A stretch of 64,000 bases of DNA from a bacterium (lineage in GTDB: Bacteria; Myxococcota_A; Bradymonadia; UBA7976; UBA1532): positions 47,597-111,596 of the forward strand of contig JAUHXC010000034.1 in NCBI GenBank assembly GCA_030427205.1. Direction: 5' to 3'. This document shows positions 44,381 to 57,318 of this stretch, one piece after another. Below the pieces are notes generated by a model. The model was not told the origin of the DNA. It worked only from the letters and a program-made list of their open reading frames with translations, and searched no databases. Both the position numbers and the translations under genes were made by a program. Every line of letters begins with the position of its first letter. Position 1 is the first letter of the stretch.

Positions 44381-45537
44381 AGCGCGCCGCCCGCGCGCTG
44401 CGCGCGACGGGGCTCGCCGTGGTGCTCGCCGGCGGGCTCGCCGCCTGCGGCACCCAGCCCAAGCCGGCCGAGCTGTTGACCTTCGAACAGCTGCGCCTCG
44501 GCGAGACCGCCCAGCTGGTTCAAGACCGCCAGCCCGACCTCTACGCCGAGGCCGAAGCGGCCTACAAGAAGGCGCTGCTCGCCCACGAAGACGACGAGCC
44601 CGAAGAGACGCTGCACTACACCCGGCTGGCCGACATCACCTGGCAGACCGCCGTCGCCCGCAGCCAGCTCGAAGACCGCCGCGCCGCGCTCAAGGCCGCC
44701 CAGCGGGACTTCGACGCCGCCAGGCAGGCCCAGAGCGACGCTCAGCAGCGCAAGACGCTGGCCGAAGAGGGCATCCAACGCCAGCTGCGGCTGATCGAGA
44801 CCCGGGCGCAGCTCGCCGAGGCCGAGGCCCGCAGTCGGCAGGTCAAGAAGGCCGCCGACGCCAAGGCCAAGGTCGACGAGGCCGCCGCGAAGGTGGCCGA
44901 GGCCGAGGGCGTCGACGCCGCCCGCCACGCGGTGGGCGAGTTCAACAAGGCCAACGCCGGCCTGAAGATGGCGCTCGAGCAGTTCGGCAAGGGCGACTAC
45001 AAGCAGGCGCAGACCACCGCCGGCTTCGTCATCGCCGACGCCGACGCGGCCATCGCCGCCGCGAAGCCCAAGTGGGCCCTCGAACAGAAGATGCGCAATA
45101 TGGAGGCCCGCATCCGGGCCATCCTCGACGCGGCGGCCACCGTGCCGGGGGCCGAGAGCCGCCTCGAGCCGCGCGGCGCGGTCATCACGCTGCGCGAGCT
45201 GTTCGCCTCGGGCAAGACCGCCATCGAGACCGAGCGGCTCATGGCCGTGCAGCAGACAGCGAAGATCGCCCGCGATTTTGCAGAGTTCCGCCTCATCGTC
45301 GAGGGGCACACCGACAACCGCGGGCGCAAGTCGCGCAACCTCGAGCTCAGCGAAGAGCGGGCGCGGGCGGTGGCCGGGCAGATTCAGGGCAACGGGGTCG
45401 ACGGCGGTCGCATCACCGCCATCGGTCGCGGCGACGACGAGCCGATCGACGACAACAGCAGCCGCGAGGGGCGGGCGCGCAACCGGCGGGTGGACGTGGT
45501 CTTCCTGCGGCCGACCGAGGCCGAGCTGGCGCGTTGA
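44377..45537 (+). CDS. OmpA-family peptidoglycan-binding lipoprotein
   Basis: 386 residues with lipobox Cys24 ('LAAC'), a long coiled-coil region (about 60-240) and a C-terminal OmpA domain: 'FRLIVEGHTDNRG', 'NLELSEERARAVAG', 'ITAIGRGDDEPI' and 'NRRVDVVFL', the residues that hold meso-diaminopimelate. It anchors the outer membrane to peptidoglycan in the manner of Pal, with a spacer helix. GTG overlaps the upstream stop; GGGAGG precedes it. Confidence 0.85.
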   Translation: MKRAARALRATGLAVVLAGGLAACGTQPKPAELLTFEQLRLGETAQLVQDRQPDLYAEAEAAYKKALLAHEDDEPEETLHYTRLADITWQTAVARSQLEDRRAALKAAQRDFDAARQAQSDAQQRKTLAEEGIQRQLRLIETRAQLAEAEARSRQVKKAADAKAKVDEAAAKVAEAEGVDAARHAVGEFNKANAGLKMALEQFGKGDYKQAQTTAGFVIADADAAIAAAKPKWALEQKMRNMEARIRAILDAAATVPGAESRLEPRGAVITLRELFASGKTAIETERLMAVQQTAKIARDFAEFRLIVEGHTDNRGRKSRNLELSEERARAVAGQIQGNGVDGGRITAIGRGDDEPIDDNSSREGRARNRRVDVVFLRPTEAELAR

Positions 45538-45544
45538 GCCGCGA

Positions 45545-45567
45545 GGGCCCGCCGAGAGCGCGGGCCC
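45545..45567. terminator. Hairpin between convergent genes, likely bidirectional terminator
   Basis: A perfect 8-bp stem (GGGCCCGC at 45545-45552 with GCGGGCCC at 45560-45567) with a seven-base loop, placed between the convergent OmpA-family and response-regulator genes. It lacks a run of T, so termination is a moderate inference. Confidence 0.45.
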
Positions 45568-45577
45568 GGCCGGCGGC

Positions 45578-45976
45578 TCAGCGCATGCGGTGGCCGCCGC
45601 GCTCTTCGAGGACCCGCTTGACCTTGCCGAGCACGTCGTCGATCTGAAAAGGCTTGGTCACGTAGAACTTCGCCCCGACGTTGATGCCTTCGATCATCGT
45701 GTGGGGGTCGCTCTTGGCGGTGAGGAAGATCACCGGGATGCCCCGGGTCTCGCGCAGGTTCTTCAGCGCCTTGGTGAAGGTCAGCCCGTCGAGGTTGGGC
45801 ATCATCACGTCGACGATGATCAGATCGGGGCGGTAGTCTTCGAGCACCCGCAGCCCGTCGAGCCCGTCGACCGCCTCGCGCACGTCGTAGTCGTGCTTGA
45901 CGAGCAGCCGGGCCACCATCTGGCGGACGTGGGCTTCGTCCTCGATGATCAGGATGTTCTTCTTCTCGTCGGACAT
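45578..45976 (-). CDS. Single-domain response regulator
   Basis: 132 residues, a lone CheY-like receiver: acidic pair E12-D13, phospho-acceptor D56 in 'IIVDVMMPN', Thr in 'FLTAKS' and Lys in 'YVTKPF'. No output domain. It probably relays phosphate to another protein or binds a partner; no histidine kinase is adjacent. Divergent from the kinase gene at 46103. Confidence 0.9.
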   Translation of the reverse strand: MSDEKKNILIIEDEAHVRQMVARLLVKHDYDVREAVDGLDGLRVLEDYRPDLIIVDVMMPNLDGLTFTKALKNLRETRGIPVIFLTAKSDPHTMIEGINVGAKFYVTKPFQIDDVLGKVKRVLEERGGHRMR

Positions 45977-46087
45977 GCTGGCCTCTCGTCGCGCAGATCT
46001 CTCTCATACATGCATCGGCGGCGACGGGCAATCCGACAGACATCGGCCGTGGGAACAGTTTCCCCTGTGAATCGGCCGCGGGCCGCG

Positions 46088-46093
46088 TATCAT
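46088..46093 (+). promoter_or_regulatory. Putative -10 element, likely leaderless kinase transcript
   Basis: TATCAT lies only nine bases before the ATG at 46103, so transcription would start within a few bases of the codon. No Shine-Dalgarno sequence precedes that ATG. The corresponding -35 is poor. Confidence 0.35.
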
Positions 46094-46102
46094 CGGTGCC
46101 CG

Positions 46103-48019
<1,917 letters not shown>

Positions 48020-48082
48020 CCGACGAGCACGGGATACGATGTCCACGCCTCTGGCAGCACGCCCCGATGGCCGCGGAGCCGA

Positions 48083-48913
48083 GTGAGAGGCCGTCTGACC
48101 CGGGCAGTGCTGGCCGCGGCGATCAGCGCAGCGATCGCCGCGCCGGCCCACGCCAACCCCGAAGACGACCTGCGTGACGCCGAGAACTCCTATCTCTACG
48201 GCGACTATCCCCGGGTCATCGCCAAGCTCGAGCCGCTCGTCGAGCCCGACATCCTGCTCGCCGAACCCGACGACCTCGCCCGGGCCTACGAGCTGCTCGG
48301 CCTGTCGACCTTCTTCCTCGACCGGGTGGGCGACGCCCGCGGCTGGTTCGAACGGCTGATCCGATTCCGGCCCGACGCGCGGCTCAACCCGGTGCTCGTT
48401 CCGCCGCCCGCCGTCAGCCTCTTCGACGACGTGCGCGAGAGCCTCGCCGACGAGATCGCCCGCATGCAGGAGGCCCTGCGCAAGCAGCGGGAAGAAGAAG
48501 CCGAGCGCGAGCGCCTCGCCCGGCTGACCCGGGTGCGGGTCGAGACCCGGGTCAACTCACGGCTGGTGGCCGCCCTGCCCTTCGGCGTCGGCCAGTTCCA
48601 GAACGGCCAGGACGGCCTGGGCTACACCCTGCTGGCGACCCAGCTCGCGACCGGGGCCACCTCGCTCGGCTGCTTCATCGCCGTCGAGAACCTGCGCCAG
48701 CCCGGCGGCCGCTTCGACCGGGCCGACGTGGGCAACGCCCAGACCCTGCAGAACGTGCAGCTCTGGACCGGCGCCGCGGCGCTGACCCTGATGGTCGGCG
48801 GCGCGATCCACGCCTGGATCACCTTCGTCGACGAGGTGCCCCTGCGGGAGATCGCCCTGCCGCCGACGGTGCCGGCGAGCCCCGGCGACGGCCTGCTGCG
48901 CTGGACGTTCTGA
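48083..48913 (+). CDS. Exported helical-repeat protein with membrane segments
   Basis: 276 residues with a signal peptide ('ISAAIAAPAHA-N'), a TPR-like N-terminal part ('NSYLYGDYPRVIAKLEPLV', 'RAYELLGLSTFFL'), a charged coiled coil (about 118-150), and two hydrophobic segments near the C-terminus. Such proteins often follow PEGA-kinase genes and may be partners in envelope signalling, which the close spacing supports. No family named. TACGAT (48035-48040) could be a -10 element for it. Confidence 0.6.
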   Translation: MRGRLTRAVLAAAISAAIAAPAHANPEDDLRDAENSYLYGDYPRVIAKLEPLVEPDILLAEPDDLARAYELLGLSTFFLDRVGDARGWFERLIRFRPDARLNPVLVPPPAVSLFDDVRESLADEIARMQEALRKQREEEAERERLARLTRVRVETRVNSRLVAALPFGVGQFQNGQDGLGYTLLATQLATGATSLGCFIAVENLRQPGGRFDRADVGNAQTLQNVQLWTGAAALTLMVGGAIHAWITFVDEVPLREIALPPTVPASPGDGLLRWTF

Positions 48914-48936
48914 GCCCGTCCGCGCCCGCTGATCAC

Positions 48937-48965
48937 TGGTCAGCCGATGCCATCTGGGTTAGTCT
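48937..48965 (+). promoter_or_regulatory. Putative promoter of the sigma-54 activator gene
   Basis: TGGTCA (48937-48942), a 17-bp spacer and TAGTCT (48960-48965) fit a housekeeping-sigma promoter. Transcription would start about 40 bp before the ATG at 49012. Confidence 0.4.
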
Positions 48966-49011
48966 CCGGCGCGCCGCTCGACCGGCGATCGACGCAAGAC
49001 CGGAGAAACCG

Positions 49012-50817
<1,806 letters not shown>

Positions 50818-50943
50818 CCGCCCGCCGGGTCGACCGCGCCCGACGCACGCCGCGCCGCGGCCCGTTCTGCGCCGATTCCTCCCATACCCCTCTACAGACC
50901 CGTTCCAGACCGCAGTGAAGCCGTTTTCCGGCGATTTTGTCCT

Positions 50944-50972
50944 TTGCGGCGGCTTCGAGGCTTCTGCTAAAA
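50944..50972 (+). promoter_or_regulatory. Putative promoter of the EG-repeat lipoprotein gene
   Basis: TTGCGG (50944-50949), a 17-bp spacer and CTAAAA (50967-50972). The -10 is weak by consensus, but it shares a GCTA core with other likely -10 elements before gene starts in this window (57276, 40932, 14564). Confidence 0.35.
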
Positions 50973-51057
50973 AGCGTCCGCTGTCGCCAGGACCCGGCCA
51001 TGACGAGCGGCGTCACCGGGGGCGACCGGACCGAAACAACTGGGGAGAATTGACGCG

Positions 51058-52218
51058 ATGAATCGTTTGCGCGACCTGCTCGTGATTGCCATGGCCTGTG
51101 GCTCCTTGATGTTCACCACCGCCTGCGACGACGACGCCAACGGCGGCGACGACACCGTCGACATGGGCACCGGCGGCGAGGGTGAGGGCGAAGGCGAGGG
51201 TGAAGGCGAAGGCGAAGGCGAGGGCGAAGGCGAGGGTGAAGGCGAAGGCGAGGGTGAAGGCGAGGGTGAGGGCGAAGGCGAGGGCGAGGGTGAAGGCGAG
51301 GGTGAGGGCGAGGGCGAAGCCCGCGAGTGCGCCAACCCCGACGCCGACACCGACCCGCTCGGCGCCGGCGCCATCAGCGGTGAGTGGGGCCCCATCAGCC
51401 GGGTGAACGCCCTGGCCATCCCGGGCACGCCCGAGCAGTCGGAGGAGTTCGGCTGCGGTGACATGGTCGGCCTCAACGACGGCACCGGCCTCGCGGGCCT
51501 CATCGGCATCGCGATGATCGACCTCAACACCTTGGTGCAGCCGGACGAGAACGGCGACATCTCGGTGCTGCTGCTCGCCGCCCTCGAGGGCTGGGCCGAG
51601 GGCGAGACCGGCAACGCGGCCGGCGGCGGCGCCGGCATGGCGACCCTCAACATGTACATCGGCGAGCAGGGCGAGAACGGCGAGTTCCTCATCGACCCCT
51701 CGTCGTTCGGCGAGGACGGCAGCGCGCTCATCAGCTTCCCGGGCGCCAGCACCGAGTGCGGTGAGCTCTACACCCCGCCGTCGGACTTCGGGCTGCAGAT
51801 CCCCATCCAGGAGGGCCTGGACCTCGACCTGTCGCTCACCGCCACCACCATCGGCTCGGAGCTGCGGGCCGACGCGAACGGCTTCGCCATGGTCAAGGGC
51901 ACCCTGCAGGGCTACCTGACCCGCGAGGCGATCATCGAGCTGGTCGGCAAGCTGAAGATGCTGTGCGCCGAAGAGGGCGCGCCCGACTTCTGCGGCCAGG
52001 TCAACCAGCTGCTCGCCGGCGACGACATCGAGAGCCTCGTCGAGGACGTCGTGGTGCCCATCCTGCGCGGCTACGACGCCAAGGTCGAGGCCGACGGCAC
52101 CGTCAACGACGGCAACGCGTGCGCCGACGGCTGCAACGCCATCAGCGTCTGCCTCTCGCTCGAGTCGGTCGGCCAGGCCGTCGCCGGCGTCGCGCCGGAG
52201 GACATGGGCGGCATGTGA
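51058..52218 (+). CDS. Lipoprotein with long Glu-Gly repeat
   Basis: 386 residues, with GGGGAG upstream of the ATG. Lipobox Cys23 ('FTTAC') is followed by a run of alternating Glu-Gly from about 41 to 87, then a globular domain (about 100-386) with several Cys that may pair. No family recognised. The repeat would act as an extended, negatively charged spacer holding the domain away from the membrane. An intrinsic terminator follows, so it is probably monocistronic. Confidence 0.72.
   Translation: MNRLRDLLVIAMACGSLMFTTACDDDANGGDDTVDMGTGGEGEGEGEGEGEGEGEGEGEGEGEGEGEGEGEGEGEGEGEGEGEGEGEARECANPDADTDPLGAGAISGEWGPISRVNALAIPGTPEQSEEFGCGDMVGLNDGTGLAGLIGIAMIDLNTLVQPDENGDISVLLLAALEGWAEGETGNAAGGGAGMATLNMYIGEQGENGEFLIDPSSFGEDGSALISFPGASTECGELYTPPSDFGLQIPIQEGLDLDLSLTATTIGSELRADANGFAMVKGTLQGYLTREAIIELVGKLKMLCAEEGAPDFCGQVNQLLAGDDIESLVEDVVVPILRGYDAKVEADGTVNDGNACADGCNAISVCLSLESVGQAVAGVAPEDMGGM
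51178..51318 (+). repeat. In-frame hexanucleotide repeat encoding Glu-Gly
   Basis: About 141 bp of near-identical hexamers of the type GGCGAG/GGTGAG/GGCGAA encode the Glu-Gly run of the lipoprotein. Gains or losses of whole hexamers keep the frame, so its length probably varies between strains. Confidence 0.85.
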
Positions 52219-52256
52219 TGCGCCCCGCTCGCGGCCTCGGCCGCGGGTGAAGTGAG

Positions 52257-52289
52257 CGGCCGGGCCCTCGGGTCCGGCCGTTTGCGTTT
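52257..52289 (+). terminator. Intrinsic terminator after the EG lipoprotein
   Basis: A 10-bp G+C-rich stem (52257-52266 with 52271-52280, one G-U pair) with a CTCG loop is followed by TTTGCGTTT (52281-52289). It lies 39 bp past the stop at 52218 and separates the lipoprotein gene from recX. Confidence 0.7.
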
Positions 52290-52316
52290 CGAAGGGCGAT
52301 CGGCCACGGTGCGCCG

Positions 52317-52907
52317 ATGAAGCGCGCCCCCCAGACCGCCGACGCCCCGCGCAAGGAACGCCAGCCGCAGCGCATGACCCCCGATGGCATGCGCCGCGTC
52401 GCCGTGGCCCACCTGCAGCGCTTCCCCTGCGCGAAAGGGCACCTCCGGCGGGTGCTGACCCGCAAGATCCGCCGCTCGACCCGGCACTACGGCGACGACC
52501 CCCAGCCGCTCTTCGAGGCCGCCGAGGCCGCCATCGCCGACCTCGACGGCGGCGCGCTGCTCGACGACCAGCGCTACGCCGCCGCGCTGGCGGCGAGCCT
52601 GCATCGGCGGGGCAAGTCGCTGCGGGCCATCCGCCACAAGCTGCGCGAGAAAGGGGTCGACGGCGAGACCACCGACGACGCGCTGCGCGGGCTGACCGCC
52701 GATGACGACTCGCGGGCCGAGACCGACCTGAGAGCCGCGGTGCGCTACGCCCGCCGTCGCCGCCTGGGGCCATTCCAGCGGACCGCCGAGCGCCGCGCCG
52801 AGCGACGGGAGAAGGATCTGGCCGCGCTGGGCCGACAAGGCTTCGGCTATGGCATCGCGCGGCGGGTGATCGACGCCGACGACATCGATACGCTGCCCGG
52901 CGACTGA
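52317..52907 (+). CDS. recX: RecX-family regulator
   Basis: 196 residues with the RecX signature: 'LDDQRYAAALAASLHRRGKS', 'AIRHKLREKGV', and the C-terminal 'GFGYGIARRVI' repeat. RecX binds RecA filaments and tempers recombination. An N-terminal basic extension of about 45 residues precedes the usual core. RecA is not in the window. It converges on the glycosyltransferase-like gene. Confidence 0.85.
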   Translation: MKRAPQTADAPRKERQPQRMTPDGMRRVAVAHLQRFPCAKGHLRRVLTRKIRRSTRHYGDDPQPLFEAAEAAIADLDGGALLDDQRYAAALAASLHRRGKSLRAIRHKLREKGVDGETTDDALRGLTADDDSRAETDLRAAVRYARRRRLGPFQRTAERRAERREKDLAALGRQGFGYGIARRVIDADDIDTLPGD

Positions 52908-52908
52908 T

Positions 52909-52924
52909 CGCCGGAACCCCGGCG
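52909..52924. terminator. Small hairpin between convergent recX and membrane-protein genes
   Basis: CGCCGG (52909-52914), loop AACC, then CCGGCG (52919-52924), in the 25-bp gap between convergent genes. No T run; a short possible bidirectional terminator. Confidence 0.35.
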
Positions 52925-52932
52925 CGCGCGGA

Positions 52933-55038
52933 TCAATCCACGAGGCGCAGGTCGTCCACCGCGATCCGGCCCTCGGTATCGCGATCGTGCAGCGTGATGC
53001 GCACCGCGCGCCCGCGGGCCGCCGAGACATCCAGCGAGACCCGCTTCAGCTGCGGCCGACGCTGCTTGCGCGGCCGATAGCGGGCGATGGCCGCGCCGCC
53101 CTGCGCCGGCTCGACCCGCACCTCGACCTTGCCGCCGCCGCCCACCAGCAGCGTCAGCCGATCGGCGCTCACGGTGACCGGCGCCGACGTCAGCGCGCCG
53201 GTGCCCTTGCGGCTCGACCACGCCAGCGCCTTGCCCTGGCGGCCCTTGATACCGCGGCTCGCCGGCTTCGCCCCGAAGGCGTCGCCCGAGGCCGTCCAGC
53301 CCAGCCAGCGCCGCCCCTCGAAGTTCGCCGTCACCCCCTCGCCCAGCAGCCGCTCGGTGGGATCCTGCGCCAGCCAGAGCGTGCCCGGCCGCACCAGGAA
53401 GCCGGTGCGCGTCTTCAGCGCGTCGCCGTCGTAGTGAAAGCGCTCGCCGACGTAGTAGCTGCGCTCGAGGCCCGGCACCCGGTTGCGCTCGTCGACGACC
53501 ACCGCCGCCCACTCCCCCGCCCGCAGCCGCGGGCCCAGATCGCGCACGCCGCCCATGAACGCGACGTCTTGAATGCCCATCTGGTGGGTATGCACCCGCC
53601 CGTCGCGCTGCCAGCTGTACAGCGGGTGCGCCGGGAAGAAGACCTTGCCCTCGACCTGCGCCAGCCGCGCGTCGAGGCGGGCCAGCGCCGCCTCGTCGGC
53701 CGCGTCGGGCACCTGGGCCACCGGGTCGTAGATCCAGGCGACGAGCTGCACCAGCACCGCCAGCGGCACCAGCGCCGCCCGCCGCGGCGCCCAGCCCTCG
53801 CGGGTCGTGACCAGATCGCGCGCCGCCAGCGGGATCATCGCCGAGGCGAAGAGCGCGATGGGCATCAGGCTGTTGCTGTAGGCCCACTGCGTCGAGTGAT
53901 TCAGCGCGCTCGATCCGGCGCCGGCGACGAACATCAGCAGCCAGAAGCCGTGGGTCGGCGGCCGCATCGGCCCGCGGTTGGCCGCCCGAAACGCCAGCAG
54001 CAGCAGCGCGATGAGCGCCGGCGGCACGAAGAAGGCCCAGCGCGGTTCGAGGTACCACAGATCGCGATAGTACATATGCGGGAAGTCGGAGAACCCGCTC
54101 GCCCGGAAGATGAACGCGTAGGTCCACCACGCCGCCAGGAAGACGCTGAGGATGCGCACCGGCACCTTGCCACCGAACCAGACGAGCGGCAGCAGCAGCA
54201 CCAGCGGCGCGACGAAGAGCACATCGCGCCAGTACTCGAGCAGGATGTTCTTCCAGTAGAACAGGTGCCCCTGGTGGCCCTCGAAGATGTAGGTCCACAT
54301 CCAGCCGTCGGTCACCTCGGTGCCGACGTAGACCCCCAGCGCGGCCAGCCCGAACGCCGCCCCGCCGAAAACCAGCGCGTGCCGCCAGCTGCGCCACAGC
54401 AGATACAGCCCGACCGCCGGCACGAAGACGCTGGTGGTCTGCTTGGTGAGAAAGCCCACCGCGAAGATGGCGCCCGCCAGCAGCGCGCCGCGCCACGAGC
54501 GGCGGTAGTAGGCGGTGTAGGTGGCCGCGGCGACGAACGCGATGAACAGCGAATCGGGCCGGGCGAGGTCGTAGAAGGCGCCGGTGATGCGGAACATGCC
54601 CGCATACAGCCCCATCGCCAGCACGCCCCAGCGCCAGCCGGCCTCGCGCTGACCCACCCGAAACAGAAAGCCCAGCGTCAGCAGCGTCGCGCCGATGGAG
54701 ACCGCGCGCCCCAGGCCCAGCGTCAGCCCGCCGAAGAGCTTCGCCAGCCCGGCCAGGGTCAGCGGATAACCCGGCGTATAGAAGAACGGCACGAAGTCGG
54801 CGCTCGGCGGCCCGTAGATCGGCTGACCGTCGAGCAGGCGGGCGGCGTGGCTGACCATGCCGCCCTCCATCCACTCCAGCTCGAAGCCGTAGGGCGCGCG
54901 CAGGATCGCCAGCACCACGAACAGCACGACGTAGGCCCCCGCGCCGACCACCGCGGCGTCGACCAGCCAGCGGGCGGCGTTCGAACCGATCCGGCCGGCG
55001 GGGGCGGACGGCGGGGCTGATTCAGGGGTCGGCTGCAC
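52933..55038 (-). CDS. GT-C-type membrane glycosyltransferase-like protein
   Basis: 701 residues from GTG 55038 (GGAGG upstream). A first transmembrane helix is followed by an acidic loop E-x-E ('FELEWMEGG'), the place of the catalytic or metal-binding acid in GT-C glycosyltransferases that use polyprenyl-phosphate sugars (PMT/ArnT-like). About ten further hydrophobic segments follow to residue 430, then a periplasmic domain (about 440-701) with a beta-rich C-terminal part. It probably transfers a sugar from a lipid carrier to a surface protein, lipid or polysaccharide. The acceptor is unknown. Confidence 0.72.
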   Translation of the reverse strand: MQPTPESAPPSAPAGRIGSNAARWLVDAAVVGAGAYVVLFVVLAILRAPYGFELEWMEGGMVSHAARLLDGQPIYGPPSADFVPFFYTPGYPLTLAGLAKLFGGLTLGLGRAVSIGATLLTLGFLFRVGQREAGWRWGVLAMGLYAGMFRITGAFYDLARPDSLFIAFVAAATYTAYYRRSWRGALLAGAIFAVGFLTKQTTSVFVPAVGLYLLWRSWRHALVFGGAAFGLAALGVYVGTEVTDGWMWTYIFEGHQGHLFYWKNILLEYWRDVLFVAPLVLLLPLVWFGGKVPVRILSVFLAAWWTYAFIFRASGFSDFPHMYYRDLWYLEPRWAFFVPPALIALLLLAFRAANRGPMRPPTHGFWLLMFVAGAGSSALNHSTQWAYSNSLMPIALFASAMIPLAARDLVTTREGWAPRRAALVPLAVLVQLVAWIYDPVAQVPDAADEAALARLDARLAQVEGKVFFPAHPLYSWQRDGRVHTHQMGIQDVAFMGGVRDLGPRLRAGEWAAVVVDERNRVPGLERSYYVGERFHYDGDALKTRTGFLVRPGTLWLAQDPTERLLGEGVTANFEGRRWLGWTASGDAFGAKPASRGIKGRQGKALAWSSRKGTGALTSAPVTVSADRLTLLVGGGGKVEVRVEPAQGGAAIARYRPRKQRRPQLKRVSLDVSAARGRAVRITLHDRDTEGRIAVDDLRLVD

Positions 55039-55156
55039 CCGTCCTCCGAGGCTGTCGGGGCGGCGGCGAACCCGAAGGTCGCGGCCGAGCGCGCGCAGTA
55101 TACAGCAGAAGACGCCGCCCGGCGCTCTCGGGGCAGAAGAGAGGGCGCGCGGGACG

Positions 55157-57130
55157 CTACTCGGTCAGCGGCGGCGTGCCCAGCTCGGCGTACGGGTCGA
55201 TGATCTGCGGGTCGCGCCCCTCGGCCCAGGGCTCGACGAACGCGCGCGCCTGATGCTGCGCCTCGAGCGAGAGCGGCATGTTGCCGTGCTCGCTGAACTC
55301 GAGTTCCTCGTTGGTGACCCGGTCGAACTGGGTGTAGCCCGCCGTCGAGACCCCGCCGTAGACGTTGCCCTTCACCGGCGCCGGCACCTGCGGCAGCAGA
55401 TCGTCGCCGAAGACCACCTGGCCGACGTGGCTCACGCCCAGCGCCCGGGCGAGGTAGACCCCCGTCGGCGCCGGCACCACGTTGTCGCCCGTCGAGCAGG
55501 CCACCAGCAGATCGATCGGCCCGCCGCCGCCGATGCGCTCGGTCAGGATCGACGGGGCCCAGGTCGCCGGATCGGCGCTGTCGATGGCCGCCTGCAGCAG
55601 CGGGATCAACCGGGCGAAGCGATCCTCACCGCCGACGAGGTTGGCCAGGATCGGCATGAAGCTCTCCAGATCGCCGCTGGCGGTGATGAACTTCGAGAGC
55701 AGCCCGCCCGGCACCTGCCAGACCGCCATGTCCAGCTCGGGATCGAGCGTCGCCAGCCCCGGCCCGAGCAGCCCGCCCAGGCTCACCCCGTAGTAGCCGA
55801 TGCGATCGACGTCCAGATCGACCACGCCGTCGGCGTCGACGTCCGGGTTCTGGCGGATGAGCCGCAGCCCCTGCAGCCGGTCGAGCACCGTCTGGTTGAA
55901 GTTGCCCGTCAGCTGCCGCCCGTTGGCGTTGAGCCCGGTCAGGTTGAGGCCGAGGAAGCTCAGCGCGGTGTCCGAGCCATCGCCGCCGACCGACGTCGGG
56001 TGATCCTCGTGGCGCATGGCGTCCATCGCGACGATGGCGTAGCCGTCCTCGGTCCACAGGTCGGCGAGCTGCCCCGCCTGGCTGCGCCCCGAGCCGAGGC
56101 CATGACCCACGAAGAGCGTCGCGACGGGCCCCTCGGGGTCGAGCGGCAGCCACAGCGAGACGTTGAGCGTCCACGGGGCCTTGGGCGTCGGGGTGCTGAT
56201 CGCCAGATCGTCGCGATAATCCCACGCGGTGAAGGTGCCCTCGCAGCGGCGCCAGCGCTCGGTGACCTCGCACTCGACCGGCGCGTCCCAGGCGTAGTCC
56301 CGGGCCTGGATGTCGGCGTTGATCGCCGCGTACACGTCGTGCTCGCGGTGGGTCGTGAAGACCGTCGCCGCGCTCACAGCGCCCGGATCGATGCCGGCGA
56401 CCTCGAGCAGCCGCGCGTAGCCCGGCATCACCCGCTGCAGCCGCGCATCTTCGGTCTCGCCGGTGAGCAGGCCCTGCAGAGCCGGGCTCGGCGCGACGCA
56501 GTCCCCGTCGACCGCCTTGTGCTCGGCGGTGATCACAAAGCCATGGCGCGCGCCGGGCCGCATCGGCCGCATGGGCTGGATGATCGCGGTCGCGCCGTCC
56601 TCGGCGTAGGTCACCTCGAAGGGCACCCGCAGCGGCGGGTCGCTCTCCAGATCGAAGAGCATCGCCACCTCGCTCTCGGTCGACGCGGCGGCGCCGGTGG
56701 GCAGCGGCTCGATCGGCGCGGTGAAGCGCATCACGAGCGCCCCGTTGTTGCCGAAGCCCGACAGCTGACTCATGTCGCGGACGCTCTGGCCGAACAACGG
56801 CGGGATGCGGTCGACCCAGGGCACCTTCTCCGGGTCGAGATCGAGCCGCAGTCCGGTCGGGCTCTCGGGGTCGTCCCGGGTCAGCGCGTCGTCGGGGAAG
56901 AGCTCGACCTCGAGGCTCGCGAACGGGTCGTACTTCTGGGCCGTGGCTCCTTCGCAGAAGATCGACGTCGCCGGCTCGGGCTCGGCCTCCGGCTCGGGCT
57001 GAGGCTCGGGCTCGGGCTCGCCCTCCGGTTCGGGCACGAGCGGGGTGACGTCGTCGGGGCTCGACGCGGTGTCGTCACAGCCCAAGGCGGCGGCGGCGAC
57101 GAGCGCGAGGGCGAAGAGGCGGCGGGCCAT
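55157..57130 (-). CDS. Lipoprotein alpha/beta-hydrolase (esterase/lipase-like)
   Basis: 657 residues; GGGAGG lies before the ATG. Lipobox Cys18 ('AALGC') is followed by an acidic proline spacer (repeated EPE). The catalytic domain has 'TLFVGHGLGSGRSQ' and the nucleophile elbow G-V-S450-L-G-G of alpha/beta hydrolases, resembling virulence-factor-type lipases. It likely hydrolyses an ester substrate outside the cell. Divergent from the M15-type peptidase gene, with a 188-bp gap. Confidence 0.75.
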   Translation of the reverse strand: MARRLFALALVAAAALGCDDTASSPDDVTPLVPEPEGEPEPEPQPEPEAEPEPATSIFCEGATAQKYDPFASLEVELFPDDALTRDDPESPTGLRLDLDPEKVPWVDRIPPLFGQSVRDMSQLSGFGNNGALVMRFTAPIEPLPTGAAASTESEVAMLFDLESDPPLRVPFEVTYAEDGATAIIQPMRPMRPGARHGFVITAEHKAVDGDCVAPSPALQGLLTGETEDARLQRVMPGYARLLEVAGIDPGAVSAATVFTTHREHDVYAAINADIQARDYAWDAPVECEVTERWRRCEGTFTAWDYRDDLAISTPTPKAPWTLNVSLWLPLDPEGPVATLFVGHGLGSGRSQAGQLADLWTEDGYAIVAMDAMRHEDHPTSVGGDGSDTALSFLGLNLTGLNANGRQLTGNFNQTVLDRLQGLRLIRQNPDVDADGVVDLDVDRIGYYGVSLGGLLGPGLATLDPELDMAVWQVPGGLLSKFITASGDLESFMPILANLVGGEDRFARLIPLLQAAIDSADPATWAPSILTERIGGGGPIDLLVACSTGDNVVPAPTGVYLARALGVSHVGQVVFGDDLLPQVPAPVKGNVYGGVSTAGYTQFDRVTNEELEFSEHGNMPLSLEAQHQARAFVEPWAEGRDPQIIDPYAELGTPPLTE

Positions 57131-57276
57131 GGGACCTCCCGTTTTGTAGATGCGTTCAGCGGGCGACTCTTTGTGCAGGTGCGGCGGGGGTCGGCGCAAG
57201 TCCCGTGTACGCAAGTCGGATCACCGCCGCCGAGGCCGCCCGCGACCAACCGCGGCAGCGACCGCCCGCCCTCGGC

Positions 57277-57282
57277 TATAGT
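57277..57282 (+). promoter_or_regulatory. Putative -10 element of the M15-type peptidase gene
   Basis: TATAGT, 36 bp before the ATG at 57319, in the divergent gap. It is the closest match to the -10 consensus I noticed here. No clear -35 is seen. Confidence 0.45.
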
Positions 57283-57318
57283 CCCCTGCCCTCGATTCGA
57301 CCGACGCCGGGAGCCGCC

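Noticed and set aside
51178..51318. Hexamer array as a CRISPR-like or regulatory repeat
   Set aside because: It is in frame within a lipoprotein and encodes a uniform Glu-Gly run, so it is a coding repeat.
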